Origin: an uncultured Collinsella sp.
GTDB lineage: Bacteria > Actinomycetota > Coriobacteriia > Coriobacteriales > Coriobacteriaceae
Length of the DNA: 64,000 nt
Direction of reading: 5' to 3'
Assembly: GCA_900542825.1 (NCBI GenBank)
Contig: UQOY01000009.1
Coordinates: 1 to 64,000 of the forward strand
Below, one piece after another: positions 32,330-41,346 of the stretch. Below the pieces are notes generated by a model. The model was not told the DNA's origin. It was given only the letters and a program-made list of their open reading frames with translations, and searched no databases. Each line of letters opens with the position of its first letter. Position 1 is the stretch's first letter. A program made the translations under genes and the position numbers.

Positions 32330-35329
32330 ATGAGCGACATCATGAGGCCGATCCCGTTTTCGCAGCTGATGAACTGGATCATCGAGGAGCACAAGACCCA
32401 GGGCGCCGTCTTTGGCGTGCGCAAGATGGTCACGACCAACCAGGAGGGCGCGCTTCCCATTTTTGACGAGCGCATCGAGACTCCGTTTGGCCCGGCCGCC
32501 GGCCCCAACACGCAGCTTGCCCAGAACATCGTGGCATCCTACGTGGCCGGTTCCCGCTTCTTTGAGCTCAAGACCGTCCAGGTTATGGACGGCGAGGAGC
32601 TCTCCAAGTGTGTGAACAAGCCCTGCATCGTGGCGCAGGACGAGTGCTACAACTGCGAGTGGTCGACCGAGCTCGAGGTTCCGCAGGCCTTTGCCGAGTA
32701 CGTGAAGGCATGGTTCGCATGCCACCTGATCGCTCGCGAGTACGGCCTGGGTAGCCCGGACGGCTTTGTCTTTAACATGTCCGTGGGCTATGACCTGGAG
32801 GGTATCAAGAGCCCCAAGGTCGATGCGTACATCGAGGGCATGAAGGACGCCAGCGGCTCTGACGTCTGGAACGAGTGCCGCGCATGGGCGCTCGCCAACC
32901 TGGACAAGTTTGAGCATGTCGACGCAGCGTTTGTCGAGTCCATCCCGGCACGCATCTCCAACTCCATCACCGAGTCTACCCTGCACGGCTGCCCGCCGGC
33001 GGAGATCGAGCGCATCGCGACCTATCTGATCACCGAGAAGGGCCTCAACACCTACATCAAGTGCAACCCCACGCTGCTGGGCTATGAGTTTGCCCGCCAG
33101 CGCCTCAACGAGCTGGGCTTTGACTACATCGTCTTCGATGACACGCACTTCCGCGAGGACCTGCAGTGGGCCGATGCCGTGCCTATGTTCGAGCGCCTGA
33201 TTGCCCTGTGCGCCGAGCGCGGCCTGGAGTTTGGCGTCAAGCTCACCAACACCTTCCCCGTCGACGTGACGAGGAACGAGCTGCCCTCCACCGAGATGTA
33301 CATGTCCGGCCGTTCGCTGTTCTCGCTGACCATCGAGGCCGCCCGTCGCATTACCGAGCAGTTCGATGGCAAGCTGCGCATCAGCTATTCCGGCGGTGCT
33401 ACGGTCTACAACATCCGCGCCCTGTATGACGCCGGCATTTGGCCCGTTACCCTGGCGACCGACGTGCTCAAGCCCGGTGGCTACGAGCGCTTTAGCCAGA
33501 TGGCTGGCGAGTTTACCGACCTGGATGGCAAGCCGTTCGCGGGCGTCTCTCTCGAGGCCGTGACTGCGATTCAGGCCGACTCGCTCACCAACCCGCTCTA
33601 CAAGAAGCCGCTGCGTCCGCTGCCCGACCGCAAGGTCGCCGGCAAGAGTCCGCTTTCCGACTGCTTTACCACGCCGTGCCGTACGAGCTGCCCCATCCAG
33701 CAGGATATTCCCGCCTACCTGGCGGCTGTTGACGAGGGCCGCTACGAGGACGCGCTCAACATCATCATCGAGCGCAACGCCCTGCCGTTCATTACCGGCA
33801 CCATCTGCCCGCATCCCTGCGGCCGTGCCTGCGAGCGTGCATTCTACGAGCCCGAGGGCGCCCAGATCCGCGCCAGCAAGCTCAAGGCCGCCCGCGAGGC
33901 CATGACCGCCGTGCTGCCCAAGCTGCGCGCCCAGGCCATCGCCAACGACGGCGAGCGCAGCGTTGCCGTTATCGGCGGCGGCCCGGCCGGTCTGGCGACG
34001 GCGTTCTTCCTGACGCGTGCCGGCGTGCCCGTAACCATCTTCGAGGCCCGCGATTCGCTCGGCGGCGTGGTCCGTCACGTGATCCCCGAGTTCCGTATCG
34101 CGAGCGACGATATCTCCCACGATGCCGAGCTCTGCCTGGCCTTTGGCGCCAAGGTTCAGCTTAACGCTCACGTGGAGTCCATTGACGAACTCAAGGCCCA
34201 GGGCTTTACCGACGTTGTCGTTGCCACCGGTGCCTGGATGCCCGGTTCCGCCGGTCTGGGCGAGGGTGCCGAGCTCGACGTGCTGGAGTTCCTGGAGGCC
34301 GCCAAGAAGGGCGAGAAGCTCGAGCTGGGCGAGGACGTCGTGGTTATTGGCGCCGGCAACACCGCTATGGACGCCGCCCGCGTGGCCAAGCGCCTGGCCG
34401 GCGTGAAGAACGTGCGCCTGGTGTATCGCCGCACCAAGAAGCAGATGCCCGCCGACGAGGAAGAGCTTGATCTTGCTCTTGCCGACGGCGTTGAGTTCTG
34501 CGAGCTGCTGGCGCCCAAGGCACTCAACGGCGCCGTGCTGACCTGCGACGTTATGGAGCTTGGCGAGCCGGATGCAAGCGGCCGTCGCAGCCCCGTCGCC
34601 ACGGGCGAGACCGTCGAGCTTGCCGCCACCACGGTGATCTGCGCCGTGGGCGAGGGCATCGATGCCAGCCTGTACGATGCCGCGGGCGTTGAGCACGACC
34701 GTCGCGGCCGCCTTGCCGCCACCTCCACCGGCGTTGAGGGCGTTTGGGCTGCAGGTGACTGCCGTCGCGGTCCTGCCACCGTGGTCGAGGCTATCGCCGA
34801 TGCCGCCGAGGTCGCCCGTGCCATCGCCGGCGTGGACTTTAACAAGTACGCCGACTGCAACGAGCAGGCCGGTCGCGAGGACACCTGCTACGAGCGCAAG
34901 GGGTCGCTGTGCCGCGACAAGCGCAACTGCACCAAGACCCGCTGCCTGGGCTGCGGCTCGGTGTGCGAGGTTTGCTGCGACGTGTGCCCCAACCGCGCTA
35001 ACGTTGCCATTAAGGTGCCGGGCCTGGTCAAGCATCAGGTCGTCCACGTCGATGGCATGTGCAACGAGTGCGGCAACTGCGCCGTGTTCTGCCCCTACCA
35101 GGAGGGTCGTCCCTACAAGGACAAGCTCACCCTGTTCTGGAGCGAGGAGGACATGGAGAACTCCGAGAACGAGGGCTTCCTGGCCGTGGACGAGGATCAC
35201 TTTAAGGTCCGCGTCGCCGGCACGGTCCGCACCGTCTCGGTCGATGCCGTCAACACCGGTCTTCCCGAGGCCGTCCGCCTGACCATCAGGGCTGTGCGCG
35301 ATAACTATTCGTACCTTCTTAAGAAATAG
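32330..35329 (+). CDS. ygfK: YgfK-type multidomain flavin/iron-sulfur oxidoreductase
   Basis: 999 residues. The N-terminal half is a barrel-like region (ETPFGPAAGPNTQLAQNIV). The middle is GltD-like: a Cys-rich segment (CPIQQDIPAYL, CPHPCGRACERAF), an FAD Rossmann motif VAVIGGGPAGLATAFF and an NAD(P) motif VVVIGAGNTAMDAARVAK. The C-terminus carries ferredoxin cysteines CLGCGSVCEVCCDVCP and CNECGNCAVFCP. Database entries often call it a selenate reductase subunit; the neighbourhood indicates purine redox chemistry. AGAGAGGAG precedes the ATG. Confidence 0.9.
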   Translation: MSDIMRPIPFSQLMNWIIEEHKTQGAVFGVRKMVTTNQEGALPIFDERIETPFGPAAGPNTQLAQNIVASYVAGSRFFELKTVQVMDGEELSKCVNKPCIVAQDECYNCEWSTELEVPQAFAEYVKAWFACHLIAREYGLGSPDGFVFNMSVGYDLEGIKSPKVDAYIEGMKDASGSDVWNECRAWALANLDKFEHVDAAFVESIPARISNSITESTLHGCPPAEIERIATYLITEKGLNTYIKCNPTLLGYEFARQRLNELGFDYIVFDDTHFREDLQWADAVPMFERLIALCAERGLEFGVKLTNTFPVDVTRNELPSTEMYMSGRSLFSLTIEAARRITEQFDGKLRISYSGGATVYNIRALYDAGIWPVTLATDVLKPGGYERFSQMAGEFTDLDGKPFAGVSLEAVTAIQADSLTNPLYKKPLRPLPDRKVAGKSPLSDCFTTPCRTSCPIQQDIPAYLAAVDEGRYEDALNIIIERNALPFITGTICPHPCGRACERAFYEPEGAQIRASKLKAAREAMTAVLPKLRAQAIANDGERSVAVIGGGPAGLATAFFLTRAGVPVTIFEARDSLGGVVRHVIPEFRIASDDISHDAELCLAFGAKVQLNAHVESIDELKAQGFTDVVVATGAWMPGSAGLGEGAELDVLEFLEAAKKGEKLELGEDVVVIGAGNTAMDAARVAKRLAGVKNVRLVYRRTKKQMPADEEELDLALADGVEFCELLAPKALNGAVLTCDVMELGEPDASGRRSPVATGETVELAATTVICAVGEGIDASLYDAAGVEHDRRGRLAATSTGVEGVWAAGDCRRGPATVVEAIADAAEVARAIAGVDFNKYADCNEQAGREDTCYERKGSLCRDKRNCTKTRCLGCGSVCEVCCDVCPNRANVAIKVPGLVKHQVVHVDGMCNECGNCAVFCPYQEGRPYKDKLTLFWSEEDMENSENEGFLAVDEDHFKVRVAGTVRTVSVDAVNTGLPEAVRLTIRAVRDNYSYLLKK

Positions 35330-35340
35330 GCGAGTCTCTT

Positions 35341-35820
35341 ATGGCCAAATCCATTCAACATAACGTGGCCTACGTTGCCTGCGGAAGCGGTTGCGCCTCC
35401 GCAGGCGGCGACGCCCGCTGCAGCGAAGGCTGCATTGGCTGTGGCGCCTGCGTCACGGCCTGCCCCCACGGCGCCATTGCGCTGGTCGATGGCATCGCCC
35501 GCGTGGATCGCTCCAAGTGCACGGGCTGTGGCCTGTGCGGCATGGCGTGCCCGCAGCGCGTGATCGCCTTTGTTCCCGGCTACCAGAACATCCTGGTGCG
35601 CTGCAACAACACCGATAAGGGCGCCATTGCCCGCAAGATCTGCGACACGAGCTGCATCGGTTGCGGCATGTGCGCCAAAAAGTGCCCCGCCGGCGCTATC
35701 CGCATCGAGGACAACTGCGCCCATATCGACGGCGCAGACTGCCTGTCGTGCGGCATGTGCGCCGTCGTCTGCCCGCATGGCGCCATCCACGATCGCACCG
35801 GCATCGCCGCCGGCGTGTAG
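35341..35820 (+). CDS. Ferredoxin-like protein with four 4Fe-4S motifs
   Basis: 159 residues with four complete CxxCxxCxxxC motifs: CIGCGACVTACP, CTGCGLCGMACP, CIGCGMCAKKCP and CLSCGMCAVVCP, so up to four clusters; two further Cys lie near the N-terminus. The arrangement recalls the RnfB C-terminal region, but no membrane helix is visible. Located 11 bases after ygfK and 12 before the hydroxylase, it likely passes electrons between them. Confidence 0.88.
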   Translation: MAKSIQHNVAYVACGSGCASAGGDARCSEGCIGCGACVTACPHGAIALVDGIARVDRSKCTGCGLCGMACPQRVIAFVPGYQNILVRCNNTDKGAIARKICDTSCIGCGMCAKKCPAGAIRIEDNCAHIDGADCLSCGMCAVVCPHGAIHDRTGIAAGV

Positions 35821-35832
35821 AGGGGAATCACC

Positions 35833-38610
35833 ATGGCACAGGAATTCACTTTTACCGTTAACGGCGTCGAGCGCACGACGACCCAAAACAAACCGTTGCT
35901 GCGCTACCTGCGCGACGACCTGCACATCCACTCCGCCAAGGACGGCTGCTCTGAGGGCGCGTGCGGCACCTGCACCATCCATGTGGACGGTGCGGCCGTC
36001 AAGGCGTGCGTGCTGACCACCGCTCTTGCCGCCGGCCGCAACATCGTGACCGTTGAGGGCCTGCCCGAGGACGTGCGCGAGGCCTTTGTGTACGCCTTTG
36101 GCGCCGTGGGCGCCGTACAGTGCGGTTTTTGCATCCCCGGTATGGTCATGGCGGGTGCAGCGCTCATCGCCGAGGACCCCGAGCCCACCGAGGAGCAGAT
36201 CAAGTACGCCATTCGCGGCAACGTCTGCCGTTGCACCGGCTACAAGAAGATCATCGAGGGCATCTCGCTGGCCGCCGCGGTGCTCCGCGGCGAAAAGCAG
36301 ATCGACGAGGACTTGGAGCGTGGCGACGACTACGGCGTGGGCAAGCGCGCCTTCCGTATCGACGTGCGCAAGAAGGTGCTCGGCGAGGGCAAGTACCCCG
36401 ACGACATCGACGAGATCGACCAGCCGGGCCTGACCTACGCCAGCGCCGTGCGCTCCAAGTATCCGCGCGCCCGCGTGCTCTCCATCGATACCTCCAAGGC
36501 CGAGGCCCTGCCCGGCGTGGTGGGCATTCTGCGCGCCGAGGACGTGCCGGTCAACCAGGTCGGCCACCTTATCCAGGACTGGGACGTCATGATCGCCCAG
36601 GGCGATATTACCCGCTGCGTGGGCGATGCCATCGTGCTGGTGGTCGCCGAGGACGAGGCGACGCTCGAGAAGGCCAAGAAGCTCGTAAAGATCGATTACG
36701 AGCCGCTGGAGCCCGTGCGCAACATCGCTGAGGCCAAGGCTGCCGACGCGCCGCGCCTGCACGACAGCTTCTTTGCCTTTGGCAACACGGTGGAGCTCAA
36801 GGACAACGTGTGCCAGAGCCGCCATGTGACGCGCGGCGACGCCGCCAAGGCGCTGGCAGAGAGCGCGTTTACCGTGACGCAGCGCTTTACCACGCCTTTT
36901 ACCGAGCATGCCTTCTTGGAGCCCGAGTGCGCCGTTGCCTTCCCGTATAAGAACGGCGTCAAGGTGCAGTCGACCGACCAAGGTGCCTACGACACGCGCA
37001 AAGAGTGTGCCCACATGTTTGGCTGGGACAACGAGCCCGAGCGCGTGGTCGTCGAGACCATGCTCGTGGGCGGTGGCTTTGGCGGCAAGGAGGACGTGTC
37101 CATCCAGCACCTGGCCGCGCTCGCCGCATATAAGTTCCAGCGTCCGGTGAAGTGCAAGCTCACGCGTGCCGAGTCGCTCGTTTTCCATCCCAAGCGCCAC
37201 GCCATGGACGGCACCTTTACGCTGGGTTGCGACGCCGAGGGCAACTTTACCGGCCTGGACTGCGAGATCAACTTTGATACCGGCGCCTACGCGTCGCTAT
37301 GCGGTCCGGTGCTCGAGCGCGCCTGCACGCATGCCGTCGGTCCCTACAAGTACCAGAACACCGACATTCGCGGCTTTGGCTACTACACCAACAACCCGCC
37401 CGCCGGCGCGTACCGCGGCTTTGGCGTTTGCCAGTCCGAGTTTGCGCTCGAGAGTCTGATCGACCTGCTGGCAGAGAAGGTCGGCCTGGATCCGTGGGAG
37501 ATCCGCTACCGTAACGCCATCGAGCCGGGTGAGGTTTTGCCCAACGGCCAGATTGCCGACTGCTCCACGGCGCTTAAGGAGACGCTGCTCGAGGTCAAGG
37601 ATGCCTACTATGCGCATCCCGGACACGCCGGCATTGCCTGCGCCATGAAGAATGCCGGCGTGGGAGTGGGCCTGCCCGATGCCGGCCGCTGCAAGATCCG
37701 CATCGAGGATGGCCGCGCCGTGGTCTATGCCGCCACGTCCGACATCGGCCAGGGCTGCAACACCGTCTTTTTGCAGGATGTTGCCGAGGCCTGCGGTCTG
37801 CCGCTTCGCTGCATTGCCAATGGCGAGTGCTCCACCGAGAACGCTCCCGACTCCGGTACCACGTCTGGCTCGCGTCAGACGGTCGTGACCGGCGAGGCCG
37901 TGCGCGGTGCCGCCTTCCTGCTGCGCGATGCCATGGTTGGCATCGAGGCTGGCAAGCCTGCGCCCGATGCTCCCGTGAGCGCGCATGGCGACGGCGTCAA
38001 GATCGAGTACGACGACGGTCGCGCCTACCAGTTGCGCACACAAGAACTCGTTGCCGGCCAGGGTATGCATCCTCAGGATCCCGCGGCCGCCATCAAGGCG
38101 CTCGAGGGATGCGAGTTTGGTTACGTGTATCTGGAGCCGACCGACAAGCTGGGCGCCGACGTTCCCAACCCCAAGAGCCACATCTGCTACGGCTTTGCCA
38201 CGCATGTGGTCATTTTGGACGACGATGGCCGCGTGAGCGAGGTCTATGCCGCGCACGATTCCGGCAAGGTGGTCAACCCCATCTCCATCCAGGGCCAGAT
38301 CGAAGGCGGCGTGCTCATGGGTATGGGCTATGCGCTTACCGAGGACTGGCCGCTCAAGGACTGCGTGCCCCAGGCAAGGTACGGCACGCTCGGGCTGTTC
38401 CGTGCGCCCGAGATTCCGGATATCCACGCCATCTATGTGGAGAAGGACGAGCTACTGCCCGTGGCATACGGCGGCAAGGGCATCGGCGAGATCGCGACGA
38501 TCCCCACGGCGCCCGCCGTGCAGAACGCCTACCGCGCGTTTGACGGCAAGCTGCGTCCGGATCTGCCCATGGTGGATACGCCGTACAGCCGCGCCCGTCA
38601 CCGCGGGTAG
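35833..38610 (+). CDS. xdhD: Fused 2Fe-2S/molybdopterin purine hydroxylase (XdhD-like, selenium type)
   Basis: 925 residues. The N-terminal domain binds two 2Fe-2S clusters: Cys39/44/47/59 and Cys97/100/132/134. From about residue 175 the molybdopterin domains follow, with GGGFGGKEDVS, PAGAYRGFGVCQSE, DIGQGCNTV and the C-terminal catalytic Glu886 in GKGIGE. The FAD subunit of classic xanthine dehydrogenase is absent from the protein and the window, so electrons probably leave through the ferredoxin or YgfK. yqeB, yqeC and ygfJ nearby suggest a selenium-dependent cofactor. Whether it acts on xanthine, urate or another oxopurine is not decided. Confidence 0.88.
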   Translation: MAQEFTFTVNGVERTTTQNKPLLRYLRDDLHIHSAKDGCSEGACGTCTIHVDGAAVKACVLTTALAAGRNIVTVEGLPEDVREAFVYAFGAVGAVQCGFCIPGMVMAGAALIAEDPEPTEEQIKYAIRGNVCRCTGYKKIIEGISLAAAVLRGEKQIDEDLERGDDYGVGKRAFRIDVRKKVLGEGKYPDDIDEIDQPGLTYASAVRSKYPRARVLSIDTSKAEALPGVVGILRAEDVPVNQVGHLIQDWDVMIAQGDITRCVGDAIVLVVAEDEATLEKAKKLVKIDYEPLEPVRNIAEAKAADAPRLHDSFFAFGNTVELKDNVCQSRHVTRGDAAKALAESAFTVTQRFTTPFTEHAFLEPECAVAFPYKNGVKVQSTDQGAYDTRKECAHMFGWDNEPERVVVETMLVGGGFGGKEDVSIQHLAALAAYKFQRPVKCKLTRAESLVFHPKRHAMDGTFTLGCDAEGNFTGLDCEINFDTGAYASLCGPVLERACTHAVGPYKYQNTDIRGFGYYTNNPPAGAYRGFGVCQSEFALESLIDLLAEKVGLDPWEIRYRNAIEPGEVLPNGQIADCSTALKETLLEVKDAYYAHPGHAGIACAMKNAGVGVGLPDAGRCKIRIEDGRAVVYAATSDIGQGCNTVFLQDVAEACGLPLRCIANGECSTENAPDSGTTSGSRQTVVTGEAVRGAAFLLRDAMVGIEAGKPAPDAPVSAHGDGVKIEYDDGRAYQLRTQELVAGQGMHPQDPAAAIKALEGCEFGYVYLEPTDKLGADVPNPKSHICYGFATHVVILDDDGRVSEVYAAHDSGKVVNPISIQGQIEGGVLMGMGYALTEDWPLKDCVPQARYGTLGLFRAPEIPDIHAIYVEKDELLPVAYGGKGIGEIATIPTAPAVQNAYRAFDGKLRPDLPMVDTPYSRARHRG

Positions 38611-38680
38611 GGTAGAGCGCGGATGGCCATTACTGACGGGCTGTCCATGCTCAGCATCAACTGCATACGCTGCGCCTTTG

Positions 38681-38711
38681 GCCCCGGCTCCATCGCGAGT
38701 CGGGGCTTTTT
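38681..38711 (+). terminator. Terminator after the hydroxylase gene
   Basis: GCCCCGGC and GTCGGGGC form the stem and TTTTTG follows. Ends the transporter-to-hydroxylase transcript. Confidence 0.85.
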
Positions 38712-38791
38712 GTTTGGAGTGGAAACTGCATCCCGGAATTCAGGCAATCCGGTGGTCAGGGGTTGAGCGAGCGTCGCGCTAAGGATGCCAA

Positions 38792-38906
38792 GCGTAAAAC
38801 CTTCAATGAAAAGAGCGTAAAAACTACATCGGTCATGGCGTAAAAACTACATTGAAAGTAGCGTAAAAACAGCATTGAGAATGGCGTAATTTCGTATATC
38901 GCATGA
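38792..38906. repeat. Five-copy 23-bp tandem repeat
   Basis: GCGTAA starts at 38792, 38815, 38838, 38861 and 38884, an exact 23-base period. The central three units share GCGTAAAAACTACAT or a close form. The array ends six bases before the surviving part of a broken ATPase gene. 23 is not a multiple of three, so this is not a protein repeat. Confidence 0.85.
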
Positions 38907-38911
38907 TCGCC

Positions 38912-39557
38912 CGAGCTTGCACACGGCCTTTTGCGAGCTCTTGCCATGAACGAGAGCCAGGCTGTCACGTAGAAGACGCTCATAAAGGACGCCTCGTACG
39001 GTGAGGCGGGCCCCGACGAGAGGACCATCGCTGCGTACCTGGATCTCTTCAACAGGCTCAAGCTGACCGAGGACCTGTGCGGATGGGAGCCGCCCATGCG
39101 CTCGAAGGCCCGCGTTCGCGTGCGCCCCAAGCGCTACTTTTGCGACCCGTCACTTGCGGCGGCGTTGCTGGGGGCTACCCCTGAGCGGCTGCTTGGCGAT
39201 ATGCAAACGCTGGGGATGCTCTTTGAGAACCTCGTTCTGCGCGACGTGCGCGTGTTCCTTTCCACCTACGGCGGTGTCGACAACAGTGTCCATTATTTCC
39301 GAGATGAGAAGGGCCTTGAGGTCGATCTGATCGTTGAGCACGACGGGCGCTGGGGAGCCATCGAGGTCAAGCTGAGTGATGCGAAAGCAGACGATGGAGC
39401 GAGAAATCTCAAGGCGCTGGAGAGGAAAGTGCTCTCCAATCCTGCCGCTCAGAATGCCGCGCCGGCGTTTTTGGCGGTCGTGGTTGGAAAGGGGAGCATT
39501 GCCTACACACGCGACGACGGCGTGGCGGTGATCCCCATGGCGGCACTTGGGGCGTAG
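38912..39557 (+). pseudogene. Remnant of a DUF4143-type AAA ATPase
   Basis: Translating 38912 onward gives PELAHGLLRALAMNESQAVT, then a TAG at 38971-38973, then an uninterrupted frame through KTLIKDASYG, MRSKARVRVRPKRYFCDP and DNSVHYFRDEKGLEVDLIVE to 39557. This is the C-terminal part of the common ATPase/DUF4143 family with a nonsense codon and no N-terminal P-loop domain. An ATG at 39096 could still yield a 153-residue piece. It probably has no function. Confidence 0.75.
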
Positions 39558-39599
39558 TGGTTTTGCGGGAGTGCCGTGCTTCCTTTACCGAAAATCCAT

Positions 39600-39628
39600 T
39601 TGGTAAACCTGGCAGCCGTGGGTAGAAT
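39600..39628 (+). promoter_or_regulatory. Promoter of candidate antisense RNA
   Basis: TTGGTA (39600-39605), a 17-base spacer and TAGAAT (39623-39628). There is no open frame immediately downstream; a hairpin and a terminator follow. Confidence 0.55.
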
Positions 39629-39633
39629 AAGGT

Positions 39634-39719
39634 CGACGGCAGCCCAAGGGTGATAGCTGGGCAGCGCCGTTACTTCGATTAAGGGGTCAATGCCTTAGTG
39701 GCGTCGACCCCTCTTTTTC
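39634..39719 (+). ncRNA. Candidate small antisense RNA of a type I toxin-antitoxin
   Basis: Predicted about 85-base transcript between the promoter at 39600-39628 and the T-run at 39714-39718. Its 5' half folds as ACGGC-A-GCCC pairing with GGGC-AGC-GCCGT; its 3' half is the terminator. It runs against the 3' end of the small gene at 39695-39820, and its 5' motif GACGGCAGC...GGGCAGCGCC is also found in that gene's leader. This is the architecture of Fst/holin-like type I systems. Inferred from sequence only. Confidence 0.5.
39683..39718. terminator. Bidirectional terminator shared by toxin and antisense RNA
   Basis: GGGGTC (39683-39688) pairs with GACCCC (39706-39711), with GCC/GGC inside. 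On the plus strand TCTTTTTCT follows. On the minus strand the stem follows the toxin stop, with a weaker TTAAT tail. Confidence 0.7.
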
Positions 39720-39820
39720 TGCTTCGTACGCTGCTTGAGTGCCTCGGTAAGCCCGATAAGCGCCGTGAGGAGCGAGACCAAAGCGGTCAGGAGCTTCACG
39801 AAATCAGTCAGATCGGTCAT
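39695..39820 (-). CDS. Small hydrophobic peptide, candidate type I toxin
   Basis: 41 residues: MTDLTDFVKLLTALVSLLTA begins the peptide, followed by LIGLTEALKQ and a basic tail RTKQKKRGRRH. One membrane-spanning helix plus a Lys/Arg tail is typical of small holin-like or Fst-like toxins. GGGAGGTG is spaced six bases from the ATG at 39820; an ATG two codons earlier is too close. The stop lies inside the shared terminator. No cysteine or known domain. Homology to a named toxin family was not tested. Confidence 0.6.
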   Translation of the reverse strand: MTDLTDFVKLLTALVSLLTALIGLTEALKQRTKQKKRGRRH

Positions 39821-40078
39821 GGGCATCACCTCCCGTCGCATGGAGGGCGCTGCCCGGCACATGGAGCTGCCGTCAACAATAACCAGTCTATCAAACTGCA
39901 GTCATAAATACGAATATATGTTCGCTAATAACAGCGACGTGGCCATCTCAAAGCGCGGCTTTACGCAAGGGTGCCGGGTGGCCGCGCTGGGCGATTTCGT
40001 GTCCGCACGAGCGCTTATCCTTACGGCAATGTAGCCGCCTATGTAGCAAGCGGCAGGCAACGGAGAGAGGCCATAACC

Positions 40079-40813
40079 GTGTCAGCTGAAAAGACGCCGT
40101 GTATCTCGGCTATCGATACGACGAACTTTGCGCGCCAGATTGTGCTGGACTTTGAGTTTGCGCCGGTGCCAAAGCAGCGCCAGCGCCGTGGACTGCGCCA
40201 TGAGATTATCGAGGTCGGCGCCGTCAAGCTCGATTATCACGGCAACGTTATGGGCGAGTTCTCGCAGTTTGTGCAGACGGAATTTACCGAAGGCGTTGCG
40301 TTTCCCGTCCGCGAGCTTACGGGGATATCGGCTGTGGACACCGCGATGGCCGATCCGCTCTACGTGGTGATCAAAAGGCTCAGCGATTGGATCGGTCGCT
40401 ACTCCGCCCAAGTGGTCTGTTGGAGCGGGACGGACCGTCGACAGCTTTTGACCGAGTGCCAGGCAAAGCGCATCGACCTTTCCACATTTCCTACGGACTG
40501 GGTCGACCTGCAGGCGTTTTACACCTCGATCATGGATGTAGGCAGCCACGGGTGTGTCTCTTTGAGTGACGCGGCAACGTGGTTTGGCATCGAGTTCGAC
40601 GAGTCGACGGGCCACGCCCACAGCGCCCTGGCCGATGCGCGCGTAACCGCCAAGTTGCTCAAGCAGGTGATGGACGGGAACTACCGCGTGAGTCCGCGCG
40701 CCCAGGAAGTCCGCCAACGGTGGGGGATGGGCGAGCGAGCCCGGACGTGCCTTTCCAGCAAGTGCCCCGAGCTGAGCGACCTGCTGCTGAGGCTTAAGGC
40801 GGAGGGGAGATAG
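40079..40813 (+). CDS. DnaQ-like 3'-5' exonuclease (DEDDh type)
   Basis: 244 residues. Exo I motif LDFEFAP (Asp, Glu), a middle segment with VVCWSGTDRRQLL, and Exo III HAHSALADARVTAKLL (His, Asp). The GTG at 40079 follows GAGAGAGG; the frame extends upstream to 39971 without a site. Similar stand-alone exonucleases trim RNA or DNA; nothing shows which. Located in the non-purine pocket of the island. Confidence 0.83.
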   Translation: MSAEKTPCISAIDTTNFARQIVLDFEFAPVPKQRQRRGLRHEIIEVGAVKLDYHGNVMGEFSQFVQTEFTEGVAFPVRELTGISAVDTAMADPLYVVIKRLSDWIGRYSAQVVCWSGTDRRQLLTECQAKRIDLSTFPTDWVDLQAFYTSIMDVGSHGCVSLSDAATWFGIEFDESTGHAHSALADARVTAKLLKQVMDGNYRVSPRAQEVRQRWGMGERARTCLSSKCPELSDLLLRLKAEGR

Positions 40814-40923
40814 GCCTTTTGAGAACGCCATTCGGTTTGGCATGGCGGGGCTGTAAGCGCGACTTCGCCCTGCTGTTTGAATCGAAGCGTCAACCAGTAT
40901 GACGGGCTGTCTGATCTGTCTGC

Positions 40924-41346
40924 CTACGCCATCGCGATCCCGCGCGCCGCACTCAGTAGCTCATACTCCCTTTGATTCCACTGATGCAGCTCAGCGGCAT
41001 CGACGGCGTCGCGGCACAGGTCCAGGAATACCTCGGCTCTCTCGCAGAAGCACTCGCGGGCAAAGGCGCCGGATCCGTCCGCGATGCACTTGCCGTCGGC
41101 AAAGAGCTTCCAACTCGACGGCTCGCGCGAGTCATCTCCGAGCAGCTTGATCTGCAGTACGTGCGGATTGCCGGCAGCGCAGAGCTCTTCCTCGAGCACC
41201 TGCACGGTAAAGCGCATCTGGTGGGAGAGGCTGCTCTTGGCCATGGCCGAGGCGTAGCCGCTTGGCTCGTCCAGAAGATGCATTCGTTTTGGCTTGGTTG
41301 CCAGGTTGTGGAAATTGCGCTCGCTGCGCACGGAGAAATTGTCCAT
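40924..41346 (-). CDS. Hypothetical protein, 140 residues
   Basis: Begins MDNFSVRSERNFHNLATKPK. Features are a central strand-rich part (MRFTVQVLEEEL, HVLQIKLLGDD) and an acidic helix (AEVFLDLCRDAVDAAELHQW). AAAGGAG is five bases before the ATG, which makes this start convincing even though the frame is open much further upstream. No signal peptide or membrane segment. Preceded by an unusual structured leader. No function proposed. Confidence 0.7.
   Translation of the reverse strand: MDNFSVRSERNFHNLATKPKRMHLLDEPSGYASAMAKSSLSHQMRFTVQVLEEELCAAGNPHVLQIKLLGDDSREPSSWKLFADGKCIADGSGAFARECFCERAEVFLDLCRDAVDAAELHQWNQREYELLSAARGIAMA

Noticed and set aside
32177..35200. Minus-strand 1007-codon open frame
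   Set aside because: Antisense shadow of ygfK in a high-GC genome; composition is Gly/Ala/Leu/His-rich without domains, while the plus frame has clear motifs.
35305..37200. Minus-strand 631-codon open frame
   Set aside because: Antisense shadow of the ferredoxin and hydroxylase genes; no domain signature or ribosome site.
35833..38610. Selenocysteine-containing hydroxylase
   Set aside because: The frame has no internal TGA; selenium would be a cofactor ligand.
39698..40034. Plus-strand short frames of 69 and 99 codons
   Set aside because: Antisense to the small hydrophobic peptide gene; no ribosome site and no family-like sequence.
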